Assembly (NCBI RefSeq): GCF_000718555.1
Contig: NZ_JOAN01000027.1
Coordinates: 43,369-107,368, forward strand
Reading direction: 5' to 3'
DNA: 64,000 nt
DNA from: Micromonospora chokoriensis
GTDB taxonomy: Bacteria; Actinomycetota; Actinomycetes; Mycobacteriales; Micromonosporaceae
Under the pieces are notes generated by a model. The model was not told where the DNA came from. It ran no database searches and was given only the letters and a program-made list of their open reading frames with translations. Position numbers and translations under genes: made by a program. Shown here one piece after another: positions 43,032-51,475 of the stretch (positions are counted from its first letter, which is position 1; every line of letters begins with the position of its first letter).

Positions 43032-43375
43032 CGCGGCGACCCGTCGGCGGTGGCCGCGTGCGGCGACCGGTCCAACGGTCCCGCGCACTCTCCGCGCAGA
43101 CCCGGCACGATCCGTGCCCCGCCCAGCGGTACGAGGTCGACCTCGCGGCTGATGCCCGGCTCGAACCGGACCGAGGTGCCCGCCGGGACGGCGAGCCGCT
43201 GCCCCCAGGCCACGTTCCGGTCGAACGACAGCGCCGGGTTGGCTTCGGCGAAGTGGTAGTGCGAGCCGACCTGTACCGGACGGTCGGCGGTGTTGACCAC
43301 GAGCAGGGTGGTTACCGGACGACCCACGTTGATCTCGACCGGGTCGGCCGCCGGCAGGATCTCCCCGGGGATCAC
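43028..43375 (-). CDS. ureB: Urease beta subunit UreB
   Basis: The 115-residue product fits Ure[19 protein letters not shown] at the start, [18 protein letters not shown] in the middle, and [23 protein letters not shown] 43375 overlaps the ureA stop (GTGA). It forms the trimeric structural core with UreA and UreC. Confidence 0.92.
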   Translation of the reverse strand: MIPGEILPAADPVEINVGRPVTTLLVVNTADRPVQVGSHYHFAEANPALSFDRNVAWGQRLAVPAGTSVRFEPGISREVDLVPLGGARIVPGLRGECAGPLDRSPHAATADGSPR

Positions 43376-43674
43376 GGGATCGGGTGGTGCACCGTCACGA
43401 GCTTGGTGCCATCCGGGAACGTAGCCTCCACCTGCACCTCCCTCAGCAGCTCGGGGATGCCGTCCTGGACGTCGTCGCGACCGAGCACCGCCCGGCCGGC
43501 GGACATGAGGTCGACCACCGACCGGCCGTCGCGGGCACCTTCGAGGAGGAACGCGGTGAGCACCGCCACGGCTTCGGGGTAGTTGAGGCGCAGGCCGCGC
43601 TCGCGGCGAGCGCGGGCGACATCGGCCGCGACGTGGATGAGCAGGCGGTCCTGCTCGTGCGGGCTGAGGAACAC
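43372..43674 (-). CDS. ureA: Urease gamma subunit UreA
   Basis: The product has exactly the family length (100 residues) from GTG 43674: [40 protein letters not shown], and [19 protein letters not shown] lies 5 bases before the GTG, which decides the start over the longer in-frame ATG at 43740. First gene of the ureABCFGD operon. Confidence 0.93.
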   Translation of the reverse strand: MFLSPHEQDRLLIHVAADVARARRERGLRLNYPEAVAVLTAFLLEGARDGRSVVDLMSAGRAVLGRDDVQDGIPELLREVQVEATFPDGTKLVTVHHPIP

Positions 43675-44057
43675 GGGCTCTCCCGGTGGGGTCGGCGTGC
43701 CCGGCTCGCCGTCGGCTCCGCACGGAGCCGCACCGGGCATCAGCGCCCGGGGACGAGCTGGGAGTCACACGACCGCCGGGTCACCGCCGACGGGGCGCTC
43801 CGGGACTCCACCATCCCGGCCCGCGCGACGGGCAACCGGCGGTGTCGGGTCGGATGCGGACCGCACCGCCCACCGCTGAGCAGACCGTAGAGGATCGCCA
43901 CCGGCCGGGGCAACAGTCCGGCGCGGATCGTCGTCGTACCCGCGTGTCTGCGGCGTCGGCGACGTGCGGGTCGGTGAGAGCATGACCGGGGCGGGGTTCT
44001 GCGCCGTCCCGGTCGGGCTTCGGCGTGACCGATACCGTCCATACGGGAGGCACCGCC
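43675..44057. other. Urease promoter gap
   Basis: 383 bases without a supported gene. It must hold the ureA promoter (minus) and the leader of the following plus-strand gene, whose ribosome binding site GGGAGG is at 44045-44050. No clear operator is visible. Confidence 0.35.
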
Positions 44058-44834
44058 ATGCAGGAGTCAGCGCCCGCGGCGACCGGCGACGCCGAGCGTC
44101 GGATCCGAATGCTCGCCGTGGTGGGCGTGGCGGCAAACGTCCTCGGCGTGGTCACGGCGGTGCAGAGCGTGCTGCGCCGGGACGCGTTGCTGATCGTCCT
44201 CACTCTCACCGCTGTGCTGCTACTCGGCGGGTTCTGGTTCTGGTATCAACGGACCCGGCTGGCGGTCGCGCTGCTCGCGCTGGGCTGCCTGCTACTCGGC
44301 GGTGTGGTGGCGACCCAACTCGGTCACCGGTCGACGCCGCCACCCGCGGCCGGAGCCACCACGACATCGACCCCTTCGGCAGCGGGCGGCACGTCCGCAC
44401 CAAGCGCGACCGCCGGGGCGTCCCCCCCGACGCAGGACCCGAACTCGCCCCGCACTCTCGTGGACCGGCGCGTCGTGCTGCCGCGTGGCGCGGCTGTCGA
44501 CGTGGACCGACCGGATCAGCGGGTCGTCGCGAACCACACCGCCGGGGCCACCGACGGGTTCGACCTGTACCACGACTGGGGGCAGGTACGGTCGGACAAC
44601 ATCCAGGTGGCGAACCCGCCCAACGTCTACCAGTACTCCGGCGGACCTCCCGGTCAGGCGTACGCGACCTGCGCCGTCGACGGCCCCGGGTCGGCCCAGC
44701 CGCACTTCACGCCCGGCGCGGACTTCTGTTTCCGCACCTCCGAAGGCCGCGTCGGTTTCGCGACCATTACCTCGCCCGGCAGCGACCCGACGTTCGTCGT
44801 GCACGTCGTGGTCTGGGACGCCACTGGCACCTGA
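44058..44834 (+). CDS. Membrane-anchored hypothetical protein with extracellular domain
   Basis: The 258-residue product has three hydrophobic segments in the first 95 residues (MLAVVGVAANVLGVVTAVQS, LIVLTLTAVLLLGGFWFWY, VALLALGCLLLGGVVATQLG). A Thr/Ser/Pro linker follows, then an 85-residue domain (GFDLYHDWGQVRSDNIQVAN, YATCAVDG, FCFRTSEGRVGFATI) with two cysteines that could form a disulfide. The outer domain is probably on the cell surface. Function unknown. GGGAGG precedes ATG 44058. It is unrelated to urease apart from position. Confidence 0.75.
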   Translation: MQESAPAATGDAERRIRMLAVVGVAANVLGVVTAVQSVLRRDALLIVLTLTAVLLLGGFWFWYQRTRLAVALLALGCLLLGGVVATQLGHRSTPPPAAGATTTSTPSAAGGTSAPSATAGASPPTQDPNSPRTLVDRRVVLPRGAAVDVDRPDQRVVANHTAGATDGFDLYHDWGQVRSDNIQVANPPNVYQYSGGPPGQAYATCAVDGPGSAQPHFTPGADFCFRTSEGRVGFATITSPGSDPTFVVHVVVWDATGT

Positions 44835-44887
44835 GCGCCGCCGGTGGCCGGGTATCGGTACGGCGGCACGCAGGGGATGATCGCCGG

Positions 44888-45292
44888 ATGACGGCGACGA
44901 GGGGTACGCGCGCACTGCTCGGTGTTCTGTTCCTGGCGGCGGCCACGGTCGGGGCGTGGATCCTCTGGCTGGGCTGGGACACCCGCTACACGGTCGACGC
45001 GCAGACCGGCGCGAGCAGCGGCCCGTACGAGCCGTGGCAGGTGGTCGGCTGCGTGCTGACGCTCGTGCTGCTGGCCGCGCTCGCCGGGACGCGGCTCAGC
45101 CCGTGGCTGGTGGCGCCGGTGATGACCGTGGCGTTCACGGCGGTCTGGTCGTGGCGGGCAGCGGGCACCGACGACAGCGGCCTGTGGGCGGTCGGCGGGA
45201 TTCTGGTGCTGGTCGGGATGGCGGTCGGCAGCACCCTGGTAAGCCTCGCCGCGCGGCGGGTCGGCCAGCGTTTCACCAGCCGACCCGGCTAG
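44888..45292 (+). CDS. Small four-helix membrane protein
   Basis: The 134-residue product has four hydrophobic segments (LLGVLFLAAATVGAWILWLG, WQVVGCVLTLVLLAALAG, LVAPVMTVAFTAVWSW and ILVLVGMAVGSTLVSLA). Family unknown. It follows the membrane-anchored gene by 53 bases on the same strand and may share its transcript. Confidence 0.7.
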   Translation: MTATRGTRALLGVLFLAAATVGAWILWLGWDTRYTVDAQTGASSGPYEPWQVVGCVLTLVLLAALAGTRLSPWLVAPVMTVAFTAVWSWRAAGTDDSGLWAVGGILVLVGMAVGSTLVSLAARRVGQRFTSRPG

Positions 45293-45313
45293 TGCTCTGA
45301 CCGGAGTGGTTTT

Positions 45314-45339
45314 GTCGCGACAGAAAACGCAAGATCGCC
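45314..45339. repeat. Family A half-element, copy 2
   Basis: GACAGAAAACGCAAGATCGC matches the right arm of 12674-12753 and the half at 56999-57024. It lies 21 bases before a family B palindrome. Confidence 0.65.
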
Positions 45340-45360
45340 GAGGAGGGACGGCCCGCCCTC

Positions 45361-45435
45361 GTCGATCATGGAGTTGTGGTGCCTGGTTTGGCGCAGTACG
45401 GGCACTTTGCCACCCACCACAACTCCATGATCGAC
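45361..45435. repeat. Interspersed palindrome, family B copy 2
   Basis: The outer 21 bases at each end are perfect inverted complements, beginning GTCGATCATGGAGTTGTGG. Same family as 9369-9440 and 57035-57110. The rest of the 45293-45519 gap holds no gene. Confidence 0.85.
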
Positions 45436-45519
45436 GGGACAGTGCGGGGGTTGCGAGCAGCTACTCCGCCTGACGCACCGGTGTTGATCTGTTAGCGGCC
45501 GTGGCGTCGGGTCGGCCGG

Positions 45520-46695
45520 TCAGCGGGGCACGGCCGGCTGCGGCGTGGGCACACCGGCGAACGGGACGTCGACGTGGCCCGCCGTGCCCTGCGGGCCATC
45601 GGGGTGCTGCCACAGCCCTCGGTCGCGCAGGATCGGCAGCACGCCCTCACCGAACCAGTACGCCTCCTCCAGGTGCGGATAGCCGGAGAGGATGAACTCG
45701 TCGATGCCGAGCGCGTGGTATTCGGCGCTCCGGTCGGCCACCTCGGCGTGGCTGCCCACCAGCGCGGTGCCGGCCCCGCCGCGGACCAGCCCGACCCCGG
45801 CCCACAGGTTGGGGGCGATCTCCAGGCCGTCGCGGGAGCCACCGTGCAGGTCGAGCATCCGGCGCTGCCCCTCGGACTCGCTGCGGCGCAACCCCTCCTG
45901 CACGGCCCGGATGTCGGCCTCGGAGATCCCGTCGAGGAGGCGCTGGGCCTGCGCCCAGGCCTGCTCGGCGGTATCCCGGACGATGACGTGCAGCCGAATG
46001 CCGAAGCGCAGCTCCCGCCCGGCGTCGGCGGCCAGCGCCCGGACCCGCTCCAGTTTGTCGGCGACCAGGGCCGGCGGCTCGCCCCAGGTGAGGTAGACGT
46101 CGCTGTGCCGCACCGCCACCGGGAGGGCGGCGGCGGAGGACCCACCGAAGTAGACCGGCGGAACCGGGTCGGGCAGCCGGTGCAGCCGCGCCTGTTCGAC
46201 GCGGACGTGGGTGCCGGTGTGTTCGACCGTCTCACCACGCCACAGCGCGCGCACCACGTGCAGGAACTCGTCGGCGCGCGCGTACCGGGCGTCCTTGTCC
46301 AGGAAGTCGCCGTAGGCCCGCTGTTCCTGTGACTCGCCGCCGGTGACCACGTTGAGCAGCAGCCGGCCTCGGGACAGTCGTTGGAAGGTCGAGGCCATCT
46401 GGGCGGCCAGCGTGGGGGCCAGCAGCCCGGGCCGGAAGGCGACCAGGAACTTGAGCCGCTCGGTCACCTCGGTGAGCATCGCGGTGCTGAGCCAGGCGTC
46501 CTCGCACCAGGCGCCGGTGGGGGTGAGCGCGCCGACGAAGCCGAGTTGCTCGGCGGTGCGGGCGATCTGCCCCAGGTAGGCGACGCTGGCCGGTCGGGCG
46601 CCTCCGGCGGCGCCGGTCGGTACGCCGTGTCCCCCGCCGACGATGTCGCGGCTGTCGCCGTTGGTGGGCAGGAACCAGTGGAAGGTGAGGGTCAT
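45520..46695 (-). CDS. ssuD: FMNH2-dependent alkanesulfonate monooxygenase (SsuD-like)
   Basis: The 391-residue luciferase-like monooxygenase fits SsuD: TFHWFLPTNGDSRDIVGGGH at the start, LGFVGALTPTGAWCEDAW, FLVAFRPGLLAPTLAAQMA, LLLNVVTGGESQEQRAYGDF with the expected active-site stretch, and PVYFGGSSAAALPVA. It splits alkanesulfonates to sulfite and an aldehyde using FMNH2. ATG 46695 follows GGAGGAAAG. It is divergent from ssuA, sharing the regulatory region at 46772-46811. A dedicated flavin reductase (SsuE) is not seen nearby. Confidence 0.9.
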   Translation of the reverse strand: MTLTFHWFLPTNGDSRDIVGGGHGVPTGAAGGARPASVAYLGQIARTAEQLGFVGALTPTGAWCEDAWLSTAMLTEVTERLKFLVAFRPGLLAPTLAAQMASTFQRLSRGRLLLNVVTGGESQEQRAYGDFLDKDARYARADEFLHVVRALWRGETVEHTGTHVRVEQARLHRLPDPVPPVYFGGSSAAALPVAVRHSDVYLTWGEPPALVADKLERVRALAADAGRELRFGIRLHVIVRDTAEQAWAQAQRLLDGISEADIRAVQEGLRRSESEGQRRMLDLHGGSRDGLEIAPNLWAGVGLVRGGAGTALVGSHAEVADRSAEYHALGIDEFILSGYPHLEEAYWFGEGVLPILRDRGLWQHPDGPQGTAGHVDVPFAGVPTPQPAVPR

Positions 46696-46771
46696 CGCGG
46701 CTCTTTCCTCCAACGGGAGCGGTCGGCGCACGCGGCGAGGCGGGCACCTCCTGAGGGGTGGGACGATCCCG

Positions 46772-46811
46772 CCGATAGCCTACCCATAAAACCTATCGGG
46801 TTAGTAGGCTA
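46772..46811. promoter_or_regulatory. Interleaved inverted repeats in the ssu divergent promoter
   Basis: Two inverted repeats are nested: CCGATAG (46772-46778) with CTATCGG (46793-46799), and TAGCCTAC (46776-46783) with GTAGGCTA (46804-46811). The region is AT-richer than its surroundings and lies between the divergent ssuD and ssuA genes, so it is a strong candidate for sulfur-dependent control. Confidence 0.6.
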
Positions 46812-46874
46812 CTGCGCACTGCGCCGACACCTGTCGATGCGCCGCCGCCCGCATGCCCGACCCGAGGAGCCGCC

Positions 46875-47852
46875 ATGCCCACCCCGTCGACGAGCCGACC
46901 TCCGCAGCGCCGCCTCCTGACGGCCGTGCTCACCACCGTGGCGCTGCTCGCCACGGCAGCGGTGAGCGCGTGCGGCGGGTCCGCCGATGCGGGCGGTAGC
47001 AAGGGCAAGCTCCGGATCGGCTACCAGCGCTTCGGCGGGCTGAGCCTGGTCAAGGCGCGCGGTGCCGCACCGGATGTGGAATGGTCGCTGTTCGAGAGCG
47101 GCCCGGCGCTCACCGAAGCGCTCAAGGCCGGCTCGATCGACATCGGACAGGTCGGCGAGGCCCCGCCGGTCTTCGCCGCCGCCGGGAAGATCCCGTTCTC
47201 CATCATCGGCACGTCGGTGCCGATTCCGCAGGGTGAGGCCGTGCTGGTCAAGGCCGGCCGCGGCTACCGCAGCTTCGCCGACCTCAAGGGCAAGACGGTG
47301 GCCCTCAACAAGGGGTCAAACGTGCACTGGCTGCTGGTCCGGCTGCTGGAGGCGAACAACATGACCCTGGAGGACATCCAGGTCAAGTACCTCAAGCCCG
47401 CCGAGGGACGGCCCGCCTTCGACGGCGACCAGATCGACGCCTGGGTGATCTGGGACCCGTACTTCGCCCTGGCCGAGCAGCCGGGGGTCGAGGTGCTCGC
47501 CGACGCGACCGGCCTGGCCAGCAACCGCGAGTACGTTCTGGCGGCACCCGACGCGGTCGACGAGCGCTCAGACGACATCCGGGCGTTCCTCCAGCGCTAC
47601 CGCGAGGTGACCGACTGGGGCATCGCCCACCCCGACGAGCGGGCCAGCACGCTCGCGCCGGAGCTGAAGATCCCGCAGGACGTCACCAGCCGCGCGTTGG
47701 CCCGCAGCGCCAAGCCACTGGCCCCGGTCACCCCGGCGATCGGCGACGAGCTTCAGGCGATCACCGACAGCTTCATCGCCTTGAAGCTCATCCCCGGGCC
47801 GGTCGACCTCCGATCCCGGATCGACGACCGGTTCAGCGCGGTGTTCCAGTGA
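46875..47852 (+). CDS. ssuA: Sulfonate ABC transporter substrate-binding lipoprotein
   Basis: The 325-residue lipoprotein has a signal with lipobox VSAC (Cys33), then a type II binding-protein fold of the SsuA/NMT1 class: LRIGYQRFGGLSLVKARG, GSIDIGQVGEAPPVFAAAG, FADLKGKTVALNKGSNVHW and IDAWVIWDPYFALAEQ. It captures sulfonates for the SsuBC importer. It overlaps ssuC by 4 bases (GTGA at 47849-47852). Confidence 0.9.
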   Translation: MPTPSTSRPPQRRLLTAVLTTVALLATAAVSACGGSADAGGSKGKLRIGYQRFGGLSLVKARGAAPDVEWSLFESGPALTEALKAGSIDIGQVGEAPPVFAAAGKIPFSIIGTSVPIPQGEAVLVKAGRGYRSFADLKGKTVALNKGSNVHWLLVRLLEANNMTLEDIQVKYLKPAEGRPAFDGDQIDAWVIWDPYFALAEQPGVEVLADATGLASNREYVLAAPDAVDERSDDIRAFLQRYREVTDWGIAHPDERASTLAPELKIPQDVTSRALARSAKPLAPVTPAIGDELQAITDSFIALKLIPGPVDLRSRIDDRFSAVFQ

Positions 47853-48682
47853 GTCGTACGACGCTGGCCGAGGTCCCCAGCGAGGTGACGGCGGCGGCGC
47901 CTGTCGTACCCCGTCGTCAGCCCTCGGCCCGGCGGTGGCGACGGCTGGTGAGCCCGGTGGTGCTGGTCCTGGGTTGGGAGTTGGCCGCGCGGACCGGGCT
48001 GCTGGCGGCCGAGAAGCTGCCGGCGCCCAGTGACGTGCTGGCCACTGGTTGGCGGCTGAGCCGGGACGGGACGCTCGGCATCCACCTGCTGGACTCCCTC
48101 ACCCGGGCCGGGGCGGGTCTGCTGATCGGCGGTCTCCTGGCCCTGGTCCTGGGCACGGTGGCCGGGCTGCTGCGCCTCGGTGACGATCTGGTCGACCCGC
48201 CGGTGCAGATGGCCCGGATGCTGCCGCACCTCGGCCTGGTGCCGTTGCTGATCATCTGGGTCGGCATCGGCGAATCACTCAAGATCAGCCTGGTGGCGCT
48301 CGGGGCGTTCTTCCCCATCTACTTCAACACCTACGCCGGCATCCGGGACATCGACGAGCGGCTGGTCGAGGCCGCCCGTACCTGTGGTCTGGGCCAGGCC
48401 GCCCGACTGCGGCACGTGGTGCTGCCCGGCGCGCTGCCGTCGCTCTTCCTCGGCCTGCGGCTGGCGATCGGGGCGGCCTGGCTCAGCCTGGTCGTCGGCG
48501 AGCAGGTCAACGCCCAGACCGGGATCGGCTTTCTGATGATGGAGGCGCGGGAGTTCAGTCAGACCGACGTGGTGGTGCTCGGCCTGCTTGTCTACGCGCT
48601 GCTCGGGCTGATATCCGACCTTGCGCTGCGCGTGCTGGAGAGGAGGATGTTGACATGGCGTCGCGGACTGCGGGCCACCTGA
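47849..48682 (+). CDS. ssuC: Sulfonate ABC transporter permease
   Basis: The 277-residue permease has about six transmembrane segments and the coupling motif EAARTCGLGQAARLRHVVLPGALP, preceded by the helix LVALGAFFPIYFNTYAGIRD. This matches SsuC/TauC proteins. GTG 47849 overlaps the ssuA stop. Its last 28 bases overlap the start of ssuB. Confidence 0.9.
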   Translation: MSRTTLAEVPSEVTAAAPVVPRRQPSARRWRRLVSPVVLVLGWELAARTGLLAAEKLPAPSDVLATGWRLSRDGTLGIHLLDSLTRAGAGLLIGGLLALVLGTVAGLLRLGDDLVDPPVQMARMLPHLGLVPLLIIWVGIGESLKISLVALGAFFPIYFNTYAGIRDIDERLVEAARTCGLGQAARLRHVVLPGALPSLFLGLRLAIGAAWLSLVVGEQVNAQTGIGFLMMEAREFSQTDVVVLGLLVYALLGLISDLALRVLERRMLTWRRGLRAT

Positions 48683-49386
48683 GCAGCACCGCCCCGGTGC
48701 TGAGCGCTCAGGCGGTGCGCCGGGCATTCGGGCCGACGGTCGTGCTGGCCGGGGTCGACCTGACCATCGCCCGTGGCGAGGTGGTGGCCCTACTGGGCGG
48801 CAGCGGTTCCGGCAAGAGCACGCTCCTGCGGATTCTCGCCGGGTTGGACCGCGAAGCCAGCGGGATGAGCGTGGTGCACGGCACCGCCGCCGTGGTCTTC
48901 CAGGAACACCGGCTGCTGCCGTGGAAACGGGTGGCGGAGAACGTCGGGCTCGGGCTGACCGGCGCGGACGGCCCAGGGCGGATCCGCCGGGCGCTGGCCG
49001 AGGTCGGTCTCGCCGAGCGGCACCGCGCCTGGCCGGCCGAGTTGTCCGGCGGGCAGGCGCAGCGGGTGGCCGTGGCACGGGCCCTGGTCCGCGAACCGGA
49101 CCTGCTGCTGCTCGACGAGCCGTTCGGCGCCCTAGACGCGCTGACCCGACTGCGGATGCAGATCCTGCTGCGCCGACTGCGCGCCGAGCACGGCTTCGCC
49201 GCCCTGCTGGTCACCCACGACGTGGAGGAGGCGCTGCTGCTCGCCGACCGGATCCTGCTCCTCGACGAGGGCCGCATAGCCGCGGAGCTGCCCGTCGACC
49301 TCGGCCCCACCCGTACGCCGGACGACCCGGCCTTCGGCGCGCTGCGCCGCCACCTGCTCGACCGACTCGGCGTTCCCACCACCTGA
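48655..49386 (+). CDS. ssuB: Sulfonate ABC transporter ATP-binding protein
   Basis: The 243-residue ATPase has Walker A GGSGSGKST at 48-56, a Q-loop VVFQEHRLLPWKRVAENV, the signature LSGGQAQRVAVARAL, Walker B LLLLDEPFGALDAL and the H-loop LLVTHDVEEAL. The order Q-EHRLLPW is typical of SsuB/TauB. ATG 48655 has AGGAGG 8 bases upstream within ssuC. Followed after 14 bases by the selenium-binding-protein homologue. Confidence 0.9.
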   Translation: MASRTAGHLSSTAPVLSAQAVRRAFGPTVVLAGVDLTIARGEVVALLGGSGSGKSTLLRILAGLDREASGMSVVHGTAAVVFQEHRLLPWKRVAENVGLGLTGADGPGRIRRALAEVGLAERHRAWPAELSGGQAQRVAVARALVREPDLLLLDEPFGALDALTRLRMQILLRRLRAEHGFAALLVTHDVEEALLLADRILLLDEGRIAAELPVDLGPTRTPDDPAFGALRRHLLDRLGVPTT

Positions 49387-49400
49387 CGAGCGGAGCTGTG

Positions 49401-50807
49401 ATGACCCGCTGGACCCCCGATCCCACGTTCTACCCCTCCCCGCGCGGGGCGGTGACCGCACCGGCGGAGAAGCTCGCCTACGTGGCGGCCTTCGACCGCA
49501 CAGCCACCCGTCCGGACGCCATCGTGGTGCTGGACACCGACCCCGACTCCCCCGACTACGGCCGGGTGGTGGGCTGGACCGACCTGCCGTACGTCGGTGA
49601 CGAGCTGCACCACTTCGGCTGGAACGCGTGCAGCAGCGCGCTCTGCCCGACCGCCCCGCACCCGCACGTCGAGCGGCGCTACCTGATCGTGCCTGGCCTG
49701 CGCTCGTCGCGCATCCACGTGCTCGACACCCAGCCCGATCCGCGCCAGCCGCAGATCGTCAAGGTGATCGGGCCGGAGGAGCTGGCGAAACGGGCCGGCT
49801 ACTCGCGGCCGCACACCGTGCACTGTGGGCCGGACGGCATCTACCTCTCGGCTCTCGGCGGCGCGGACGGCGAGGAGGGCCCGGGTGGCATCGCCATCCT
49901 CGACCACACCACCTTCGAGGTACGCGGGGCGTGGGAGGCCGACCGGGGCCCGCAGTTCCTGGCGTACGACGTGTGGTGGCACCTGACCCAGGACGTGCTG
50001 GTCACCAGCGAGTGGGGCACCCCGTCGATGATCGAGGACGGCATCATCGGTGAGTTGCTGCTGGGCCGCCGCTACGGGCACGCCATCCACTTCTGGGACC
50101 TGGCGAAACGCCGGCACGTGCAGCGGGTCGATCTCGGCGACCAGTATCAGATGCCGCTGGAGCTGCGCCCGGCGCACGACCCGACGAAGTCGTACGGCTT
50201 CGTCGGGGTGGTGATCAGCGTCGAGGACCTGTCCGCCTCGATCTGGCTGTGGCACCGCGACGGGGACGCCTGGGCGGTCACCAAGGTGATCGACATCCCG
50301 GCCGAGCCGGCCGACCCGGCGGCCCTGCCCGACCTGCTCAAGCCGTTCGGTGCGGTGCCGCCGCTGGTGACCGACATCGACCTGTCGGTGGACGACCGGT
50401 TCCTCTACGTCTCCTGCTGGGGCACCGGGGAGCTACGCCAGTACGACGTCAGCGACCCGCTGCACCCGGTGCAGACCGGCTCGGTGCACCTCGGCGGAAT
50501 CGTCCGCCGCACCGCGCACCCGTCCGCGCCGGACGAGGCGCTGGCCGGTGGCCCGCAGATGGTGGAGGTCAGCCGGGACGGCCGGCGGGTCTATGTCAGC
50601 AACTCGCTCTACGGCGCGTGGGACGACCAGTTCTACCCCGACGGGGTGGGCGCCTGGCTGGCCAAGCTCGACGTCGACGTGGACGCCGGCGGGCTCACCC
50701 CGGACGAGCGGTTCTTTCCGCACGGGGAGGAGTTCCGGGGCCTGCGGGTGCACCAGACCCGGTTGCAGGGCGGGGACGCGTCCTCCGACTCGTACTGCTT
50801 CCCGTGA
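49401..50807 (+). CDS. Selenium-binding protein homologue / methanethiol oxidase
   Basis: The 468-residue product fits the SELENBP1/SBP56 family: FYPSPRGAVTAPAEKLAYVA at the start, GDELHHFGWNACSSALCP, RPHTVHCGPDGIYLSALGG, EWGTPSMIEDG and VSNSLYGAWDDQFYPDG near the end. Human and bacterial members oxidise methanethiol to formaldehyde, sulfide and H2O2 using copper; the conserved HHFGW and HTVHCGP histidines are candidate ligands. In an operon with sulfonate uptake it could release sulfide from methanethiol formed in sulfonate use. ATG 49401 has GGAG upstream. Overlaps the next gene by 4 bases. Confidence 0.87.
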   Translation: MTRWTPDPTFYPSPRGAVTAPAEKLAYVAAFDRTATRPDAIVVLDTDPDSPDYGRVVGWTDLPYVGDELHHFGWNACSSALCPTAPHPHVERRYLIVPGLRSSRIHVLDTQPDPRQPQIVKVIGPEELAKRAGYSRPHTVHCGPDGIYLSALGGADGEEGPGGIAILDHTTFEVRGAWEADRGPQFLAYDVWWHLTQDVLVTSEWGTPSMIEDGIIGELLLGRRYGHAIHFWDLAKRRHVQRVDLGDQYQMPLELRPAHDPTKSYGFVGVVISVEDLSASIWLWHRDGDAWAVTKVIDIPAEPADPAALPDLLKPFGAVPPLVTDIDLSVDDRFLYVSCWGTGELRQYDVSDPLHPVQTGSVHLGGIVRRTAHPSAPDEALAGGPQMVEVSRDGRRVYVSNSLYGAWDDQFYPDGVGAWLAKLDVDVDAGGLTPDERFFPHGEEFRGLRVHQTRLQGGDASSDSYCFP

Positions 50808-51433
50808 CCGTTGCCACCCTGGCGACGCTCGCCGCGCTCGGCGCGTTCCATGGTCTGAACCCAGCGATGGGTTGGCTGTTCGCGGTGGCCCGGGGCCTGC
50901 AGGAGCGCAGCCGGGCGGCCTTGCTGCGCGCCTTGCCGCCGATCGCGGCGGGGCATCTCGCCTCGGTGGCGATCGTCGCCGCGTTGGTCAGCGCGACCCG
51001 CTCGGTGACGGCGAGCACCGCCCTCGCGGTCGGCGGCGGGGTGCTGCTCGTCGCCTTCGGGCTGTGGCGGCTGCTCTCCGAGCGACACTTCCGCTGGGCG
51101 GGGATGCGGCTCTCCGCAGCACAGCTCGCCGGCTGGTCGTTTCTCATGTCGTCGGCGCACGGCGCGGGGTTGATGCTGTTGCCGGTGCTGGTGGCCGAGC
51201 CGGTGCCCGGGGGTCACTCCGGGCACTTGGCCGCCGCGCCGGTGGGTGCGCTGTCCGGCCTCGCGGCGGCCGGGGTGCACACCGTGGCGATGCTCGGCGT
51301 TGCCCTGGCCCTGGCGGTGCTTGTCTACCAGGTGCTCGGGGTGGGTGTGCTGCGTCGGGCCTGGTTCAACGTCGATCGGCTCTGGGCCGGGGTGCTGGTG
51401 GCCGCGGGGTTGGTGACGCTGATCCGGGCGTGA
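50804..51433 (+). CDS. Membrane protein coupled to the methanethiol oxidase homologue
   Basis: The 209-residue product has about six hydrophobic segments and conserved-looking motifs GAFHGLNPAMGWLFAVA near 13-29 and FLMSSAHGAGLMLLPVL near 108-124. Their His residues lie at membrane faces. This suggests metal handling, for example supply of copper to the neighbouring oxidase, but that is inference. GTG 50804 overlaps the upstream stop (GTGA), so it is translationally coupled and functionally linked. Confidence 0.75.
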   Translation: MTVATLATLAALGAFHGLNPAMGWLFAVARGLQERSRAALLRALPPIAAGHLASVAIVAALVSATRSVTASTALAVGGGVLLVAFGLWRLLSERHFRWAGMRLSAAQLAGWSFLMSSAHGAGLMLLPVLVAEPVPGGHSGHLAAAPVGALSGLAAAGVHTVAMLGVALALAVLVYQVLGVGVLRRAWFNVDRLWAGVLVAAGLVTLIRA

Positions 51434-51475
51434 CCGTCCATCGTAGAAACGTCTGATCTGTGATCTCATGTCCTC

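Noticed and set aside
43028..43768. Longer UreB with 131 extra N-terminal residues
   Set aside because: The extra part is an out-of-frame reading of ureA; GTG 43375 with the GTGA overlap gives the correct UreB length.
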